From: Flavobacterium yafengii
Lineage (GTDB): Bacteria; Bacteroidota; Bacteroidia; Flavobacteriales; Flavobacteriaceae
NCBI RefSeq assembly: GCF_030010375.1
Contig: NZ_JASCRY010000005.1
Coordinates: 186,001 to 250,000 of the forward strand
Reading direction: 5' to 3'
DNA length: 64,000 nt
Part shown: in pieces, positions 48,575-59,038 of the stretch
Layout of the letters: every line of letters begins with the position of its first letter
Numbering within the stretch: the stretch's first letter is position 1
Made by a program: the position numbers and the translations under genes
Notes under the pieces: model-generated
The model's database searches: none
Seen by the model: the letters and a program-made list of their open reading frames with translations, nothing else
Told to the model about the DNA's origin: nothing

Positions 48575-51500
48575 ATGAAAAAAAAACTACCCCAAACTAA
48601 TAAAGTTAGGAGTACTGTAAATTGTTATTTATTTATACTTCCGTTTTTTATTTTTTTATCTACATCCGTTTTCGCAGAAGGAACTCCTACTCTTTCTCCA
48701 AATGCAAATAATATTACTGCTGTATTGAGCGCACCAGATTTATCTAATGGATCTTACTTTAATGCGCCTGAAGACAATAGAATTTATTTCAATATTGCCA
48801 ACGCATCGACAGAAAACTTATATTTTGGTTTTGACTGGAGAGAATATTCTGTCGGAAATCCTAATAGGATAAATAATTTATATTATCGTATTAGAAGACC
48901 TGATGGAACAGTAGCTGTTACCGCATTATGGAATAGCGCTAATAGTGTTGCTGGTAGTATTGATAGCCATGCAAAAGCATTAGCAGGTCCAAATATTGGA
49001 AGTGTAACCACTGGATATACTCCATTAGTATTTGACCCTACAGTCTCTGGAGAGCATTGGATTGAATTTTACAGAAGTAATGATGGTGGTGTTACACCAC
49101 TAACTTCATCTGCAGATAGATCCGTTGGTGCTTTATTTGACATGACTGTAGCTAATAATACAGGGACTTTCGGTAAAAAAAGTGGTCGTTTACATTCTGA
49201 CAAATGGGGTTTTGTCGCTGTAACACCCTCTTATGGCAATACTACAACTGCCACTTCTGAGTCAAATTTTTATGCATATACTGATGATAAAGTCGTATTA
49301 TTTATAGATTTTAATCCTGGTTTTCAACCTATCGCTTTTAACGTTGCTGTTAATAGCTATGGTGTTTCTCAGACTGGTGGTTTTAATATTACACGTAGAT
49401 CAGTAAATGCTGCTACTTCTCCATCATTATTGAATGGGTTTAAAGTTTTTTTAAACAATCCTGATTCTAATTTATACCCTATAGCATCAATACCTGCTGC
49501 ACCAACTTTTCTTAATCCTGCAATAATCAATTGCGGTCCTTACTTGGTACGATTTAATATTTCCGAAGCTGGAGATGTTAAATTATTTTTTGATTTAAAT
49601 GGGGTTTCAGGTTATCAAAATGGTACAAACGATAGAATCATCGAGGCTTATGGTTTACCAACAGGGGACAACTCAGTCTCTTGGGATGGTCTTGATGGAT
49701 TAGGTAATGTTGTTAATGATGGCTCCACAGTAAATTTAACTTTAAACTTTCTTAAAGGTAGATTTAACCTTCCTTTATACGATGTTGAATTAAATACAAA
49801 TGGATTTAATGTTTCTTCAATTGCTCCAATTGCAATCGCAAATTCTCAGATGTTTTGGGACGATTCACAATTGACGAATGTTGGTTCAACTTGCTTAACA
49901 GACGGAAGCACCTCTGAAAACAATACTACCGGAGCTGGATTAAACAATTCATTAATAGGAACTACAAGTCCTGGTCGCGCTTGGAGTGCTAACGGAAATT
50001 TACTTCAAACTATTCCTGCTCTTTCATCTGGTTCAAATGAAACAGATGGAACCACTTGTAATGACTATGGAAATGTAAGATTACTGAATACTTGGGGTTG
50101 GGGTTTAGCCAGTGCAAGTGTAAGTACAAATATTTTCAAAGGTTGTTCTGATTTAAAAGTTGTTAAAACTGTTAGTAATTCAAGTCCAACTTTTGGTAGT
50201 GACGTTACTTTTACAATTACGGCAAGTAATTTAGGAGTTAGTAATGATACTAATGTTGTCATAAATGATGCTATTCCTAATGGCTATACTATTGTTAGCG
50301 TTACTCCTTCGACAGGGACTTGGTCTTCTCCAAATTGGACAATCGGAAATTTTGCAAAAGGAGCTACGGCTACTTTAACGGTTATTGCAAAAGTTAAGAA
50401 AGCGGGAATTTATGCAAATACGGCAACAATTTCTGGGACAAATAGTGATCCTGTTGCTGAAAATAATACTTCTACATCAACTCCAGTTCCATTAAATTCA
50501 ATTGTCGATGCAATTAATGATGCAGGAACTACTGTATATGGATCTACTAACGAAACCGCTATAACCAATGTGCTTTCAAATGACACATTGAATGGTGTGG
50601 CTGTAGTGCCTGCTCAAGTCAATACGACTTTTGTCTCTGCAACCAATGCTGGAATCACGCTTTCTGGTACCAATGTAATAGTAGCCGCGGGTACACCTGC
50701 TGGTTCGTATTCTTTGGTATACCGAATCTGTGAAATACTTAATCCTAGCAATTGTGATAATGCTACCGTTACTGTAACCGTTACTCCTAAAGTACTTAAT
50801 GTGACTGTGGTGGCCGATGATCAAACGAAAGTATACGGAGGCCTTAATCCTGCTCTTACCGCTACCGTAACAGGTGCCGTAAACGGCGATGTGATCAACT
50901 ATACCTTGGCCACTACCGCTACCCAGTTCTCTAACGTAGGGCAATACCCTATCGCAGTGACTTTGGGGACGAATCCAAACTATACCGTGGCTTCCACCAA
51001 TGCTACTTTGACCATTACGCCTAAAGCAATTGATGTGCTGGTGGCTGCTGTGGATCAAACCAAAGTATACGGGGATGCGAATCCGGAACTTACCGCTACC
51101 GTAACAGGTGCTGTAAACGGAGATGTGATCAACTATACCTTGGCCACTACCGCTATCCAGTTCTCTAACATAGGACAATACCCTGTCGCAGTGACTTTGG
51201 GAATGAATCCAAACTATACCGTAGCTTCCACCAATGCTACTTTGACCATTACGCCTAAAGCAATTGATGTGCTGGTGGCTGCTGTGGATCAAACCAAAGT
51301 ATACGGTGACATGAATCCGGAACTTACCGCTACCGTAACAGGGGACGTAAACGGAGATGTGATCAACTATACCTTGGCCACTACCGCTACTCAGTTCTCT
51401 AATGTAGGGCAATACCCTATCGCAGTGGCTTTGGGAATGAATCCAAACTATACCGTGGCTTCCACCAATGCTACTTTGACCATTACTCCTAAAGCAATTG

Positions 51501-54500
51501 ATGTCCTAGTGGCTGCTGTAGATCAAACCAAAGTATACGGTGACATGAATCCGGAACTTACCGCTACCGTAACAGGTGCAGTAAACGGAGATGTGATCAA
51601 CTATACCTTGGCCACTACCGCTACCCAGTTCTCTAATGTGGGTGACTATCCGATTGCTGTGACTTTGGGAACCAATCCAAACTATACCGTGGCTTCTACC
51701 AATGCTACTTTGACCATTACGCCTAAAGCAATTGATGTCCTGGTGGCCGCTGTGGATCAAACCAAAGTATACGGGGATGCGAATCCTACGCTGACTGCTA
51801 CCGTAACGGGTGCCGTAAACGGAGATGTGATCAACTATACCTTGGCCACTACCGCTACCCAGTTCTCTAACGTAGGACAATACCCTATCGCTGTGACTTT
51901 GGGGACGAATCCAAACTATACCGTGGCTTCCACCAATGCTGCTTTGACCATTACGCCTAAAGCAATTGATGTCCTGGTGGCCGCTGTGGATCAAACCAAA
52001 GTATACGGGGATGCTAATCCGGAACTTACCACTACCGTAACAGGTGCCGTAAACGGAGATGTGATCAACTATACCTTGGCCACTACCGCTACCCAGTTCT
52101 CTAATGTGGGGGACTATCCGATTGCTGTGACTTTGGGGAACAATCCAAACTATACCGTGGCTTCTACCAATGCTACTTTGACCATTACGCCTAAAGCAAT
52201 TGATGTCCTGGTGGCTGCTGTGGATCAAACCAAAGTATACGGGGATGCGAATCCGGAACTTACCGCTACCGTAACAGGTGCCGTAAACGGAGATGTGATC
52301 AACTATACCTTGGCCACTACCGCTACTCAGTTCTCTAATGTAGGGCAATACCCTATCGCAGTGACTTTGGGAATGAATCCAAACTATACCGTGGCTTCTA
52401 CCAATGCTACTTTGACCATTACGCCTAAAGCAATTGATGTCCTAGTGGCTGCTGTAGATCAAACCAAAGTATACGGTGACATGAATCCGGAACTTACCGC
52501 TACCGTAACAGGTGCCGTAAACGGAGATGTGATCAACTATACCTTGGACACTACCGCTACTCAGTTCTCTAATGTAGGGCAATACCCTATCGCAGTGACT
52601 TTGGGAATGAATCCAAACTATACCGTGGCTTCTACCAATGCTACTTTGACCATTACGCCTAAAGCAATTGATGTCCTAGTGGCTGCTGTAGATCAAACCA
52701 AAGTATACGGTGACATGAATCCGGAACTTACCGCTACCGTAACAGGGGACGTAAACGGAGATGTGATCAACTATACCTTGGCCACTACCGCTACCCAGCT
52801 CTCTAATGTAGGGCAATACCCTATCGCAGTGACTTTGGGTGCGAATCCAAACTATACCGTGGCTTTTACCAATGCTACGTTGACCATAACTCCTAAAGCA
52901 ATTGATGTGCTGGTGGCCGCTGTAGATCAAACCAAAGTATACGGGGATGCGAATCCGGAACTTACCGCTACCGTAACAGGGGACGTAAACGGAGATGTGA
53001 TCAACTATACCTTGGCCACTACCGCTACTCAGTTCTCTAATGTGGGTGACTATCCGATTGCTGTGACTTTGGGAACCAATCCAAACTATACCGTGGCTTC
53101 TACCAATGCTACTTTGACCATTACGCCTAAAGCAATTGATGTGCTGGTGGTTGCTGTGGATCAAACCAAAGTATACGGGGATGCGAATCCGGAACTTACC
53201 GCTACCGTAACAGGTGCCGTAAACGGAGATGTGATCAACTATACCTTGGCCACTACCGCTACTCAGTTCTCTAATGTAGGGCAATACCCTATCGCAGTAA
53301 CTTTGGAGACGAGTCCAAACTATACCGTGGCTTCGACCAATGCTACTTTGACCATTACTCCTAAAGCAATTGATGTCCTAGTGGTTGCTGTAGATCAAAC
53401 CAAAGTATACGGTGACATGAATCCGGAACTTACCGCTACCGTAACAGGTGCCGTAAACGGAGATGTGATCAACTATACCTTGGCCACTACCGCTACCCAG
53501 TTCTCTAATGTGGGTGACTATCCGATTGCTGTGACTTTGGGTACAAATCCAAACTATACCGTGGCTTTTAACAATGCTACTTTGACCATTACTCCTAAAG
53601 CAATTGATGTCCTAGTGGCTGCTGTGGATCAAACCAAAGTATACGGGGATGCGAATCCGGAACTTACTGCTACCGTAACAGGTGCTGTAAACGGAGATGT
53701 GATCAACTATACCTTGGCCACTACCGCTACCCAGTTCTCTAACGTAGGACAATATCCTATCGTAGTAACTTTGGGGACGAATCCAAACTATACCGTGGCT
53801 TTTAACAATGCTACTTTGACCATTACTCCTAAAGCAATTGACGTGCTGGTGGCTGCTGTGGATCAAACCAAAGTATACGGGGATGCGAATCCTACGCTGA
53901 CTGCTACCGTAACAGGTACCGTAAACGGAGATGTGATCAACTATACCTTGGCCACTACCGCTACCCAGTTCTCTAATGTAGGGCAATACCCTATCGCAGT
54001 GACTTTGGGTGCAAATCCAAACTATACCGTAGCTTCCACCAATGCTACTTTGACCATTACACCTATAGAAATTAATGCTGTAGCGGATACCAATGCGATT
54101 CCTGTAAATGGGACAACCGGAGGTAATTCAGGAGTGAATGTTTTAACTAACGATACATTAAACGGATTACCTGTTAACCCTACGGATGTAGTATTAAGTT
54201 CTACACCAAACGGACCATTGACTGTTAATCCTAATGGAACTGTAAGCGTAGCACCAAACACACCGGCGGGAAGTTATACCATAAACTACGCTATTTGTGA
54301 GGTGTTGAACCCAACCAATTGTGATACGGCAACTGTTACTATTGTTGTTGCAGCTCCTGCTATTAATGCTGTAGCGGATACCAATGCGATTCCTGTAAAT
54401 GGGACAACCGGAGGTAATTCAGGAGTGAATGTTTTAACTAACGATACCTTGAACGGATTACCTGTTAACCCTGCGGATGTGGTATTAAGTTCTACACCAA

Positions 54501-56014
54501 ACGGACCATTGACGATAAATCCTGATGGAACTGTAAGCGTAGCATCAAACACACCTGCGGGAAGTTATACCATAAATTACACTATTTGTGAGGTGTTGAA
54601 CCCAACCAATTGTGATACCGCTACGGTTACTATTATTGTTGCAGCTCCTGCTATTGTCGCTAACAATGATGCTTATTCAAATATTAATTGTACTTCATTT
54701 GGTGTAATTGGTAATATATTAGCTAATGATACTTTAAATGATAATCCGGCTAAATCAGAAGACCTTAACATTACAATGGTTTCAGGAGAGAATTCAAATA
54801 TCACATTCGATAATCTTGGAAATATTAATGTTCAAATCGGAATAGCTAATGGCTCATATATACTTACATATCAAATCTGTGAAAAGATAAATCCGACCAA
54901 TTGTGATACGGCTACAATAACGATAAATATTCAAGATGCAACAGCTCCTGTTATTGCTGAATTACCAGTCGCTTCAATAATATCTTGTGGTTTGACACCT
55001 AACTTTGCTCAAGCTTTGGCAACTGATACCTGTGGTTCTATAAACTTAACATTCCTTGACCTAACACTACAAGGAAGTTGTATTGGCTCTTACACAATAA
55101 CAAGAACTTGGACTGCAACCGATTCATCAGGGAATACTGCTACTGCTTCTCAAGTTATTAGTGTTCAAGATACAGCTGGTCCAACTACAACAACTGCTTT
55201 TACAGCTATAGTTAATGTAAATTGTGATGCAATTCCAACTAAGCCTGAACTTGTGTTTGTAGATAATTGTTCTACAGTTTCACCGGCTATTTTTACTGAA
55301 AACATCATAAACAGAACAGAAAATTCTTATTCGATCATAAGAAAATGGTCCGTAGCTGATGCTTGTGGAAATGCATCTGAGTTTACTCAAACTATCAATG
55401 TTACTATTCCTAATAGTGTTGTAACAATAAATAGTTCAATTTGTAATGATGGAGAAATCACTACGACCAATCTTAATGATTTGTTACCAATGGGAACTCC
55501 AACAAACGGAACTTGGGTAGATGTAAATAATTCCGGTGGTTTACAAGGAAGTATTCTTAATGCTTCTGGTCTTTCAGTTCGAGATTATACATTTGAATAC
55601 AAAATTGACGATGTTACTTGCCCTAGAACTGTAAGAGTTGTCATGACGGTAAATACTGGTTGTGGTGGTATTGTATTAGCTTGTGGAACTATATTAGTAC
55701 ATAATGCTATTTCTCCAAATGGAGACGGAATTAATGAAAAATTCATAATCGATAATATTGATGACACCGTTTGTTATCCAGATAATACGGTAGAGATATA
55801 TAACCGTTGGGGTGTATTGATTTTTGAAACCAAAGGATATAATAATACAAGTAATGTATTTGATGGTAGTTCACGTGGTAGAACAAACGTTAGTCAACCT
55901 ACTGGTTTACCTACTGGAACTTACTTCTATATCTTGAATTATACCTCTGTTGATAATGATGGAAAAATCATAACCAATAAAAAAGACGGATATTTATATA
56001 TCGTAAATAATTAA
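48575..56014 (+). CDS. Giant T9SS surface protein with DUF11, 14 MBG repeats, Ig/cadherin-like and HYR-like domains and type-B sorting domain
   Basis: 2479 residues. A signal peptide ends near 'STSVFA' (about 35). Residues about 36-520 form an unassigned N-terminal region. A DUF11 domain follows at about 526-635 ('DLKVVKTVSNSSPTFGSDVTFTITASNLG'), then an Ig-like domain ('VLSNDTLNGVAVVPAQV'). Residues 737-1828 are 14 tandem MBG (YGX-type) repeats of 78 residues with the signature 'DQTKVYGDANPELTATVTG'. Two near-identical 97-residue 'NVLTNDTLNGLPVNP' domains, a third diverged one, and HYR-like Cys-containing domains (about 2127-2300) follow. The C-terminus from about 2380 ('SPNGDGINEKFIIDN', 'EIYNRWGVLIFET', 'LPTGTYFYILNY') is the gliding-motility/type-B T9SS sorting domain. 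It should be exported to the cell surface as an adhesin or gliding-related filament. Confidence 0.93.
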   Translation: MKKKLPQTNKVRSTVNCYLFILPFFIFLSTSVFAEGTPTLSPNANNITAVLSAPDLSNGSYFNAPEDNRIYFNIANASTENLYFGFDWREYSVGNPNRINNLYYRIRRPDGTVAVTALWNSANSVAGSIDSHAKALAGPNIGSVTTGYTPLVFDPTVSGEHWIEFYRSNDGGVTPLTSSADRSVGALFDMTVANNTGTFGKKSGRLHSDKWGFVAVTPSYGNTTTATSESNFYAYTDDKVVLFIDFNPGFQPIAFNVAVNSYGVSQTGGFNITRRSVNAATSPSLLNGFKVFLNNPDSNLYPIASIPAAPTFLNPAIINCGPYLVRFNISEAGDVKLFFDLNGVSGYQNGTNDRIIEAYGLPTGDNSVSWDGLDGLGNVVNDGSTVNLTLNFLKGRFNLPLYDVELNTNGFNVSSIAPIAIANSQMFWDDSQLTNVGSTCLTDGSTSENNTTGAGLNNSLIGTTSPGRAWSANGNLLQTIPALSSGSNETDGTTCNDYGNVRLLNTWGWGLASASVSTNIFKGCSDLKVVKTVSNSSPTFGSDVTFTITASNLGVSNDTNVVINDAIPNGYTIVSVTPSTGTWSSPNWTIGNFAKGATATLTVIAKVKKAGIYANTATISGTNSDPVAENNTSTSTPVPLNSIVDAINDAGTTVYGSTNETAITNVLSNDTLNGVAVVPAQVNTTFVSATNAGITLSGTNVIVAAGTPAGSYSLVYRICEILNPSNCDNATVTVTVTPKVLNVTVVADDQTKVYGGLNPALTATVTGAVNGDVINYTLATTATQFSNVGQYPIAVTLGTNPNYTVASTNATLTITPKAIDVLVAAVDQTKVYGDANPELTATVTGAVNGDVINYTLATTAIQFSNIGQYPVAVTLGMNPNYTVASTNATLTITPKAIDVLVAAVDQTKVYGDMNPELTATVTGDVNGDVINYTLATTATQFSNVGQYPIAVALGMNPNYTVASTNATLTITPKAIDVLVAAVDQTKVYGDMNPELTATVTGAVNGDVINYTLATTATQFSNVGDYPIAVTLGTNPNYTVASTNATLTITPKAIDVLVAAVDQTKVYGDANPTLTATVTGAVNGDVINYTLATTATQFSNVGQYPIAVTLGTNPNYTVASTNAALTITPKAIDVLVAAVDQTKVYGDANPELTTTVTGAVNGDVINYTLATTATQFSNVGDYPIAVTLGNNPNYTVASTNATLTITPKAIDVLVAAVDQTKVYGDANPELTATVTGAVNGDVINYTLATTATQFSNVGQYPIAVTLGMNPNYTVASTNATLTITPKAIDVLVAAVDQTKVYGDMNPELTATVTGAVNGDVINYTLDTTATQFSNVGQYPIAVTLGMNPNYTVASTNATLTITPKAIDVLVAAVDQTKVYGDMNPELTATVTGDVNGDVINYTLATTATQLSNVGQYPIAVTLGANPNYTVAFTNATLTITPKAIDVLVAAVDQTKVYGDANPELTATVTGDVNGDVINYTLATTATQFSNVGDYPIAVTLGTNPNYTVASTNATLTITPKAIDVLVVAVDQTKVYGDANPELTATVTGAVNGDVINYTLATTATQFSNVGQYPIAVTLETSPNYTVASTNATLTITPKAIDVLVVAVDQTKVYGDMNPELTATVTGAVNGDVINYTLATTATQFSNVGDYPIAVTLGTNPNYTVAFNNATLTITPKAIDVLVAAVDQTKVYGDANPELTATVTGAVNGDVINYTLATTATQFSNVGQYPIVVTLGTNPNYTVAFNNATLTITPKAIDVLVAAVDQTKVYGDANPTLTATVTGTVNGDVINYTLATTATQFSNVGQYPIAVTLGANPNYTVASTNATLTITPIEINAVADTNAIPVNGTTGGNSGVNVLTNDTLNGLPVNPTDVVLSSTPNGPLTVNPNGTVSVAPNTPAGSYTINYAICEVLNPTNCDTATVTIVVAAPAINAVADTNAIPVNGTTGGNSGVNVLTNDTLNGLPVNPADVVLSSTPNGPLTINPDGTVSVASNTPAGSYTINYTICEVLNPTNCDTATVTIIVAAPAIVANNDAYSNINCTSFGVIGNILANDTLNDNPAKSEDLNITMVSGENSNITFDNLGNINVQIGIANGSYILTYQICEKINPTNCDTATITINIQDATAPVIAELPVASIISCGLTPNFAQALATDTCGSINLTFLDLTLQGSCIGSYTITRTWTATDSSGNTATASQVISVQDTAGPTTTTAFTAIVNVNCDAIPTKPELVFVDNCSTVSPAIFTENIINRTENSYSIIRKWSVADACGNASEFTQTINVTIPNSVVTINSSICNDGEITTTNLNDLLPMGTPTNGTWVDVNNSGGLQGSILNASGLSVRDYTFEYKIDDVTCPRTVRVVMTVNTGCGGIVLACGTILVHNAISPNGDGINEKFIIDNIDDTVCYPDNTVEIYNRWGVLIFETKGYNNTSNVFDGSSRGRTNVSQPTGLPTGTYFYILNYTSVDNDGKIITNKKDGYLYIVNN
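50783..54058 (+). repeat. Tandem array of 14 x 234-bp MBG units
   Basis: 3276 bases = exactly 14 units of 234 bp (78 codons), all in frame, each with KVYG..NP, VNGDVINYTL and NPNYTV. The first unit is the most diverged. Sub-variants (DANPEL/DMNPEL, GQYPIAV/GDYPIAV, VVAVDQ, AFNNA) are shared between neighbours or recur along the array, showing unequal crossing-over or conversion. Long open frames on the other strand through this region are a by-product of the repetition. Confidence 0.95.
54071..54652 (+). repeat. Two tandem 291-bp Ig/cadherin-like units
   Basis: Two units of 97 codons start at 54071 and 54362, each with 'INAVADTNAIPVNGTTGGNS', 'VLTNDTLNGLPVNP' and 'CEVLNPTNCDTATVTI'. They are nearly identical in DNA. 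A third, clearly older copy follows ('NNDAYSNINCTSFGVIGNIL'). Confidence 0.9.
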
Positions 56015-56020
56015 AAATTT

Positions 56021-56051
56021 AATACATGAGGACAAAGAATCCTCATGTATT
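56021..56051 (+). terminator. Strong 12-bp hairpin after the giant adhesin gene
   Basis: AATACATGAGGA (56021-56032) pairs perfectly with TCCTCATGTATT (56040-56051), with a seven-base loop. No T run follows, so it may pause or partly terminate transcription, or protect the 3' end of the adhesin message, between the adhesin and porP/sprF. Confidence 0.55.
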
Positions 56052-56165
56052 ATAAAATTAAAATAGCCCTATTTTCTAAATAATAAACCCTAAAATTTAT
56101 CAAACCGACCTGCCGGATTCTTATAAATGAGTTCGATAGATAATTTAAAATAATAAATATCTACT

Positions 56166-57074
56166 ATGAAAACAAAATTATTTTCTTTCGTTTTGATGTT
56201 TACAGCCTTTGTAAGTTATGCGCAACAAGATGCTCAATTTACTCAATACATGTACAACACAATCAATATTAATCCTGCTTATGCTGGATCAAGAGGTGCT
56301 TTAAGTATTTTTGCGCTACACCGTACACAATGGGTAGGACTTGATGGTGCTCCAGTTACCAATGCTGCTTCTGTCAATACGCCTCTCAACGAAAGTAATT
56401 TAGGTTTGGGAGTATCGATTATAAATGATAAAATTGGACCTACCACTGAAAATACGATTTCAGCGGATTTGTCATACACTGTTCCTACTTCTGAAACGTT
56501 TAAACTATCTTTTGGAATCAAAGCAACTGCTAACTTTTTCAATTTGGATGTCAACCGATTAAATCCTGTTGACGATGATCCAAGTCTGCATGATTTCAAT
56601 AATAAATTTACACCTAATATTGGAGCTGGTGTTTATTTACATTCTGATAAAGCTTATCTAGGGTTTTCAGTTCCCAATTTCATCGAAAGCAACCGTTATG
56701 ATGATAATGAAGTAGCCATTTTTAAAGAAAAAATTAATTACTACTTAATCGCAGGCTATGTATTTGATGTAAATGAGTCCATAAAATTTAAACCCGCATT
56801 ATTAACAAAAGTCGTTGGTGGTGCTCCGCTTCAAGTCGACGTATCAGGAAATTTTATGTTCAATGATAAATTTGTTGTTGGGCTAGCATACAGATGGTCT
56901 GCGGCACTAAGTGCAATGGTTGGATTTCAAGTTTCTGACGGAATGTATATAGGATACGGTTATGACCATGAAACCACTAATTTAAATAATTATAATTCCG
57001 GTTCCCATGAAATATTTTTACGTTATGAAATATTTAAAAATAATGGTAAAATTATAACTCCAAGATTCTTCTAA
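56166..57074 (+). CDS. PorP/SprF-family type IX secretion outer-membrane protein
   Basis: 302 residues. The signal peptide ends at 'AFVSYAQ' (about 20), directly followed by 'QDAQFTQYMYNTININPAYAGSRGALSIFALHRTQWVGLDGAPVTN', the hallmark of PorP/SprF proteins. The rest is a beta-barrel ('LGVSIINDKIGPTTENTISADLSYTV', 'PNIGAGVYLHSDKAYLGFSVPNF', 'FVVGLAYRWSAALSAMVGFQVSDGMYIGYGYDHETTNL'). SprF of F. johnsoniae is required for secretion of SprB, and such proteins pair with type-B sorting substrates; here it immediately follows the type-B adhesin gene. The symbol is left open because many paralogues exist per genome. Confidence 0.94.
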   Translation: MKTKLFSFVLMFTAFVSYAQQDAQFTQYMYNTININPAYAGSRGALSIFALHRTQWVGLDGAPVTNAASVNTPLNESNLGLGVSIINDKIGPTTENTISADLSYTVPTSETFKLSFGIKATANFFNLDVNRLNPVDDDPSLHDFNNKFTPNIGAGVYLHSDKAYLGFSVPNFIESNRYDDNEVAIFKEKINYYLIAGYVFDVNESIKFKPALLTKVVGGAPLQVDVSGNFMFNDKFVVGLAYRWSAALSAMVGFQVSDGMYIGYGYDHETTNLNNYNSGSHEIFLRYEIFKNNGKIITPRFF

Positions 57075-57085
57075 AAACAATTATT

Positions 57086-59026
57086 ATGAAAAAAAATATA
57101 CTTCTTTACATAACAATAGTAAGTGTTTTTTCTATTAACATTTATTCCCAAAAAGCAAAATTGGCTACTGCTGATAAAAAGTATGATGGCTATGCTTATG
57201 TAGATGCCATCAAAACCTATGAAAGGGTTGCTGAAAAAGGATATAAATCAGCTGATCTGTTTAAAAAGCTGGGCAATGCTTACTACTTCAATGCGGACTT
57301 CGATAAAGCCGCTAAATGGTATGGTGAATTGTTTACTATGGACACCTCAAATTTAGAACCTGAATATTATTATCGCTATGCTCAATCTTTAAGAGCAATC
57401 GATCAAAATGATAAGGCCAATGAGATGATGGAACTATTCAACCAAAAATCAGGAAACGACACTAGAGGGAAACTCTTTAAAAAAAATACCAACTATTTAG
57501 AAGCTATAAAAGCGAATTCCGGAAGGTATACAATTGAAGATGCCGGAATAAACTCTATCTATTCCGATTATGGAACTGCACTGTATTCCAATAAATTAGT
57601 TTTTGCTTCTGCTAGAGATACGGGAAGTCTTGGACAAACAAAACACAAATGGACCAATCAGTATTTTACAAACTTGTACACGGCTGATTTAGCAGAAGAC
57701 ATGACTCCAAGTACTCCGAAAAAGTTTGATGGAACCATAAATTCCAAGTTTCATGAATCTACTCCTACTTTTAGCAGTGATGGAAAAACCATGTATTTTA
57801 CACGAAACAACTATCTCGATGGTAAAAAAGGAAAAGATGGAAATAAAATTACTTTAATTAAAATATACAAAGCCACTTTAGAGAATGACAAATGGGCAAA
57901 TGTAACCGAACTCCCTTTTGACAGTGACAATTACAGTACAGCGCATCCTGCTTTAAGTCCTGATGGAAAAACATTGTATTTTGCCTCTGATATGCCTGGA
58001 ACATTAGGACAATCCGATTTATTCAAAGTAACAATAAATGAAGATGGTACTTTTGGAACCCCTGAGAATTTAGGCAATACTATTAATACCGAAGGAAGAG
58101 AAACCTTCCCTTTTATTAATGATGAAAATGAAATTTACTTTGCATCTGATGGACATCCTGGTCTTGGAGGATTAGACGTGTTTATGTCTAAAATAAATGA
58201 AGATGGTACTTTCAGTGAAGTTCAAAATGTAGGGGCTGATGTGAACTCTCCTAAAGATGATTTCGCTTATTTAATCGATACAAAATCAAGAAGGGGTTTT
58301 TTTACTTCTAATAGAGACGGTGGTCAGGGTTATGATGATATTTATAAATTTTTGGAAACAAAAAGACTTATTTGCGAACAACTGCTTTATGGTGAAATCA
58401 CCGATACAAAAACGGGAGAACTACTGGCTAACACCAAAATAACTTTATACGACAGTCAATTTAAGATTGTCAATACTGCCACTTCTGATGATAAAGGAAA
58501 ATATAGCTTTACGGTTGCATGTGGAAAGACTTACAATGTAAGAGCTGAAAAACTAGAATACACCACCAAAGAAGAAAAAATCACTATCACTGCAACAACT
58601 GGAAAAACGTATTTACCAATCGCTTTAGAAAAAGAAATATGTAAAGTAGCCGTTGGTGATGATTTAGGTAAATGTTTTGGTATCAAAATGATTTATTTCG
58701 ATTTAGACAAATCGAATATCAGACAAGAAGCGGCTTTAGATTTAGAAAAAATATTAGATGTTTTAAATCAAAATCCAACGATGAAAATTGACATCCGTTC
58801 TCATACAGATAGCAGACAAACCTTCAAATACAATGAAGCTTTATCTGAAAGAAGAGCCAAATCAACCATTAACTGGTTAGTTAAAAATGGAATTGATTCA
58901 AGCAGATTGACTGGTAAAGGTTACGGTGAAACTCAACTGGTAAACAAATGCGCTGATGATGTAATTTGTACAGAGGATGAACATCAACTCAACAGAAGAA
59001 GCGAATTTATTATTACTGCTTTGTAA
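57086..59026 (+). CDS. OmpA-family protein with TPR, PD40 propeller and CarboxypepD_reg domains (PorE-like)
   Basis: 646 residues. Signal peptide about 1-21. TPR-like helices lie at about 25-150 ('YDGYAYVDAIKTYERVAEKGYKSADLFKKLGNAYYFNADFDKAAKWYGEL'). WD40-like PD40 repeats follow at about 200-420 ('HESTPTFSSDGKTMYFTRN', 'AHPALSPDGKTLYFASDMPGTLGQSDLF', 'FPFINDENEIYFASDGHPGLGGLDVF'). A CarboxypepD_reg domain is at about 435-515 and an OmpA peptidoglycan-binding domain at about 535-646 ('YFDLDKSNIRQEA', 'IDIRSHTDSRQTFKYNEALSERRAKST'). This order matches the PorE-type proteins that tie T9SS components to peptidoglycan. It starts 11 bases after the porP/sprF stop, in one operon, and ends at a terminator. 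Confidence 0.93.
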   Translation: MKKNILLYITIVSVFSINIYSQKAKLATADKKYDGYAYVDAIKTYERVAEKGYKSADLFKKLGNAYYFNADFDKAAKWYGELFTMDTSNLEPEYYYRYAQSLRAIDQNDKANEMMELFNQKSGNDTRGKLFKKNTNYLEAIKANSGRYTIEDAGINSIYSDYGTALYSNKLVFASARDTGSLGQTKHKWTNQYFTNLYTADLAEDMTPSTPKKFDGTINSKFHESTPTFSSDGKTMYFTRNNYLDGKKGKDGNKITLIKIYKATLENDKWANVTELPFDSDNYSTAHPALSPDGKTLYFASDMPGTLGQSDLFKVTINEDGTFGTPENLGNTINTEGRETFPFINDENEIYFASDGHPGLGGLDVFMSKINEDGTFSEVQNVGADVNSPKDDFAYLIDTKSRRGFFTSNRDGGQGYDDIYKFLETKRLICEQLLYGEITDTKTGELLANTKITLYDSQFKIVNTATSDDKGKYSFTVACGKTYNVRAEKLEYTTKEEKITITATTGKTYLPIALEKEICKVAVGDDLGKCFGIKMIYFDLDKSNIRQEAALDLEKILDVLNQNPTMKIDIRSHTDSRQTFKYNEALSERRAKSTINWLVKNGIDSSRLTGKGYGETQLVNKCADDVICTEDEHQLNRRSEFIITAL

Positions 59027-59038
59027 ATTGAAAAATTT

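Noticed and set aside
50576..53986. Long open frames (up to about 280 codons) on the minus strand within the MBG array
   Set aside because: They repeat with the 234-bp period, because a repeat length divisible by three without antisense stops gives open frames automatically. The text is low-information and there are no start or promoter signals.
50783..54058. Regular repeats suggesting a CRISPR array
   Set aside because: Units are 234 bp, in frame and coding, with no short repeat/unique spacer alternation. The same holds for 61093-63522.
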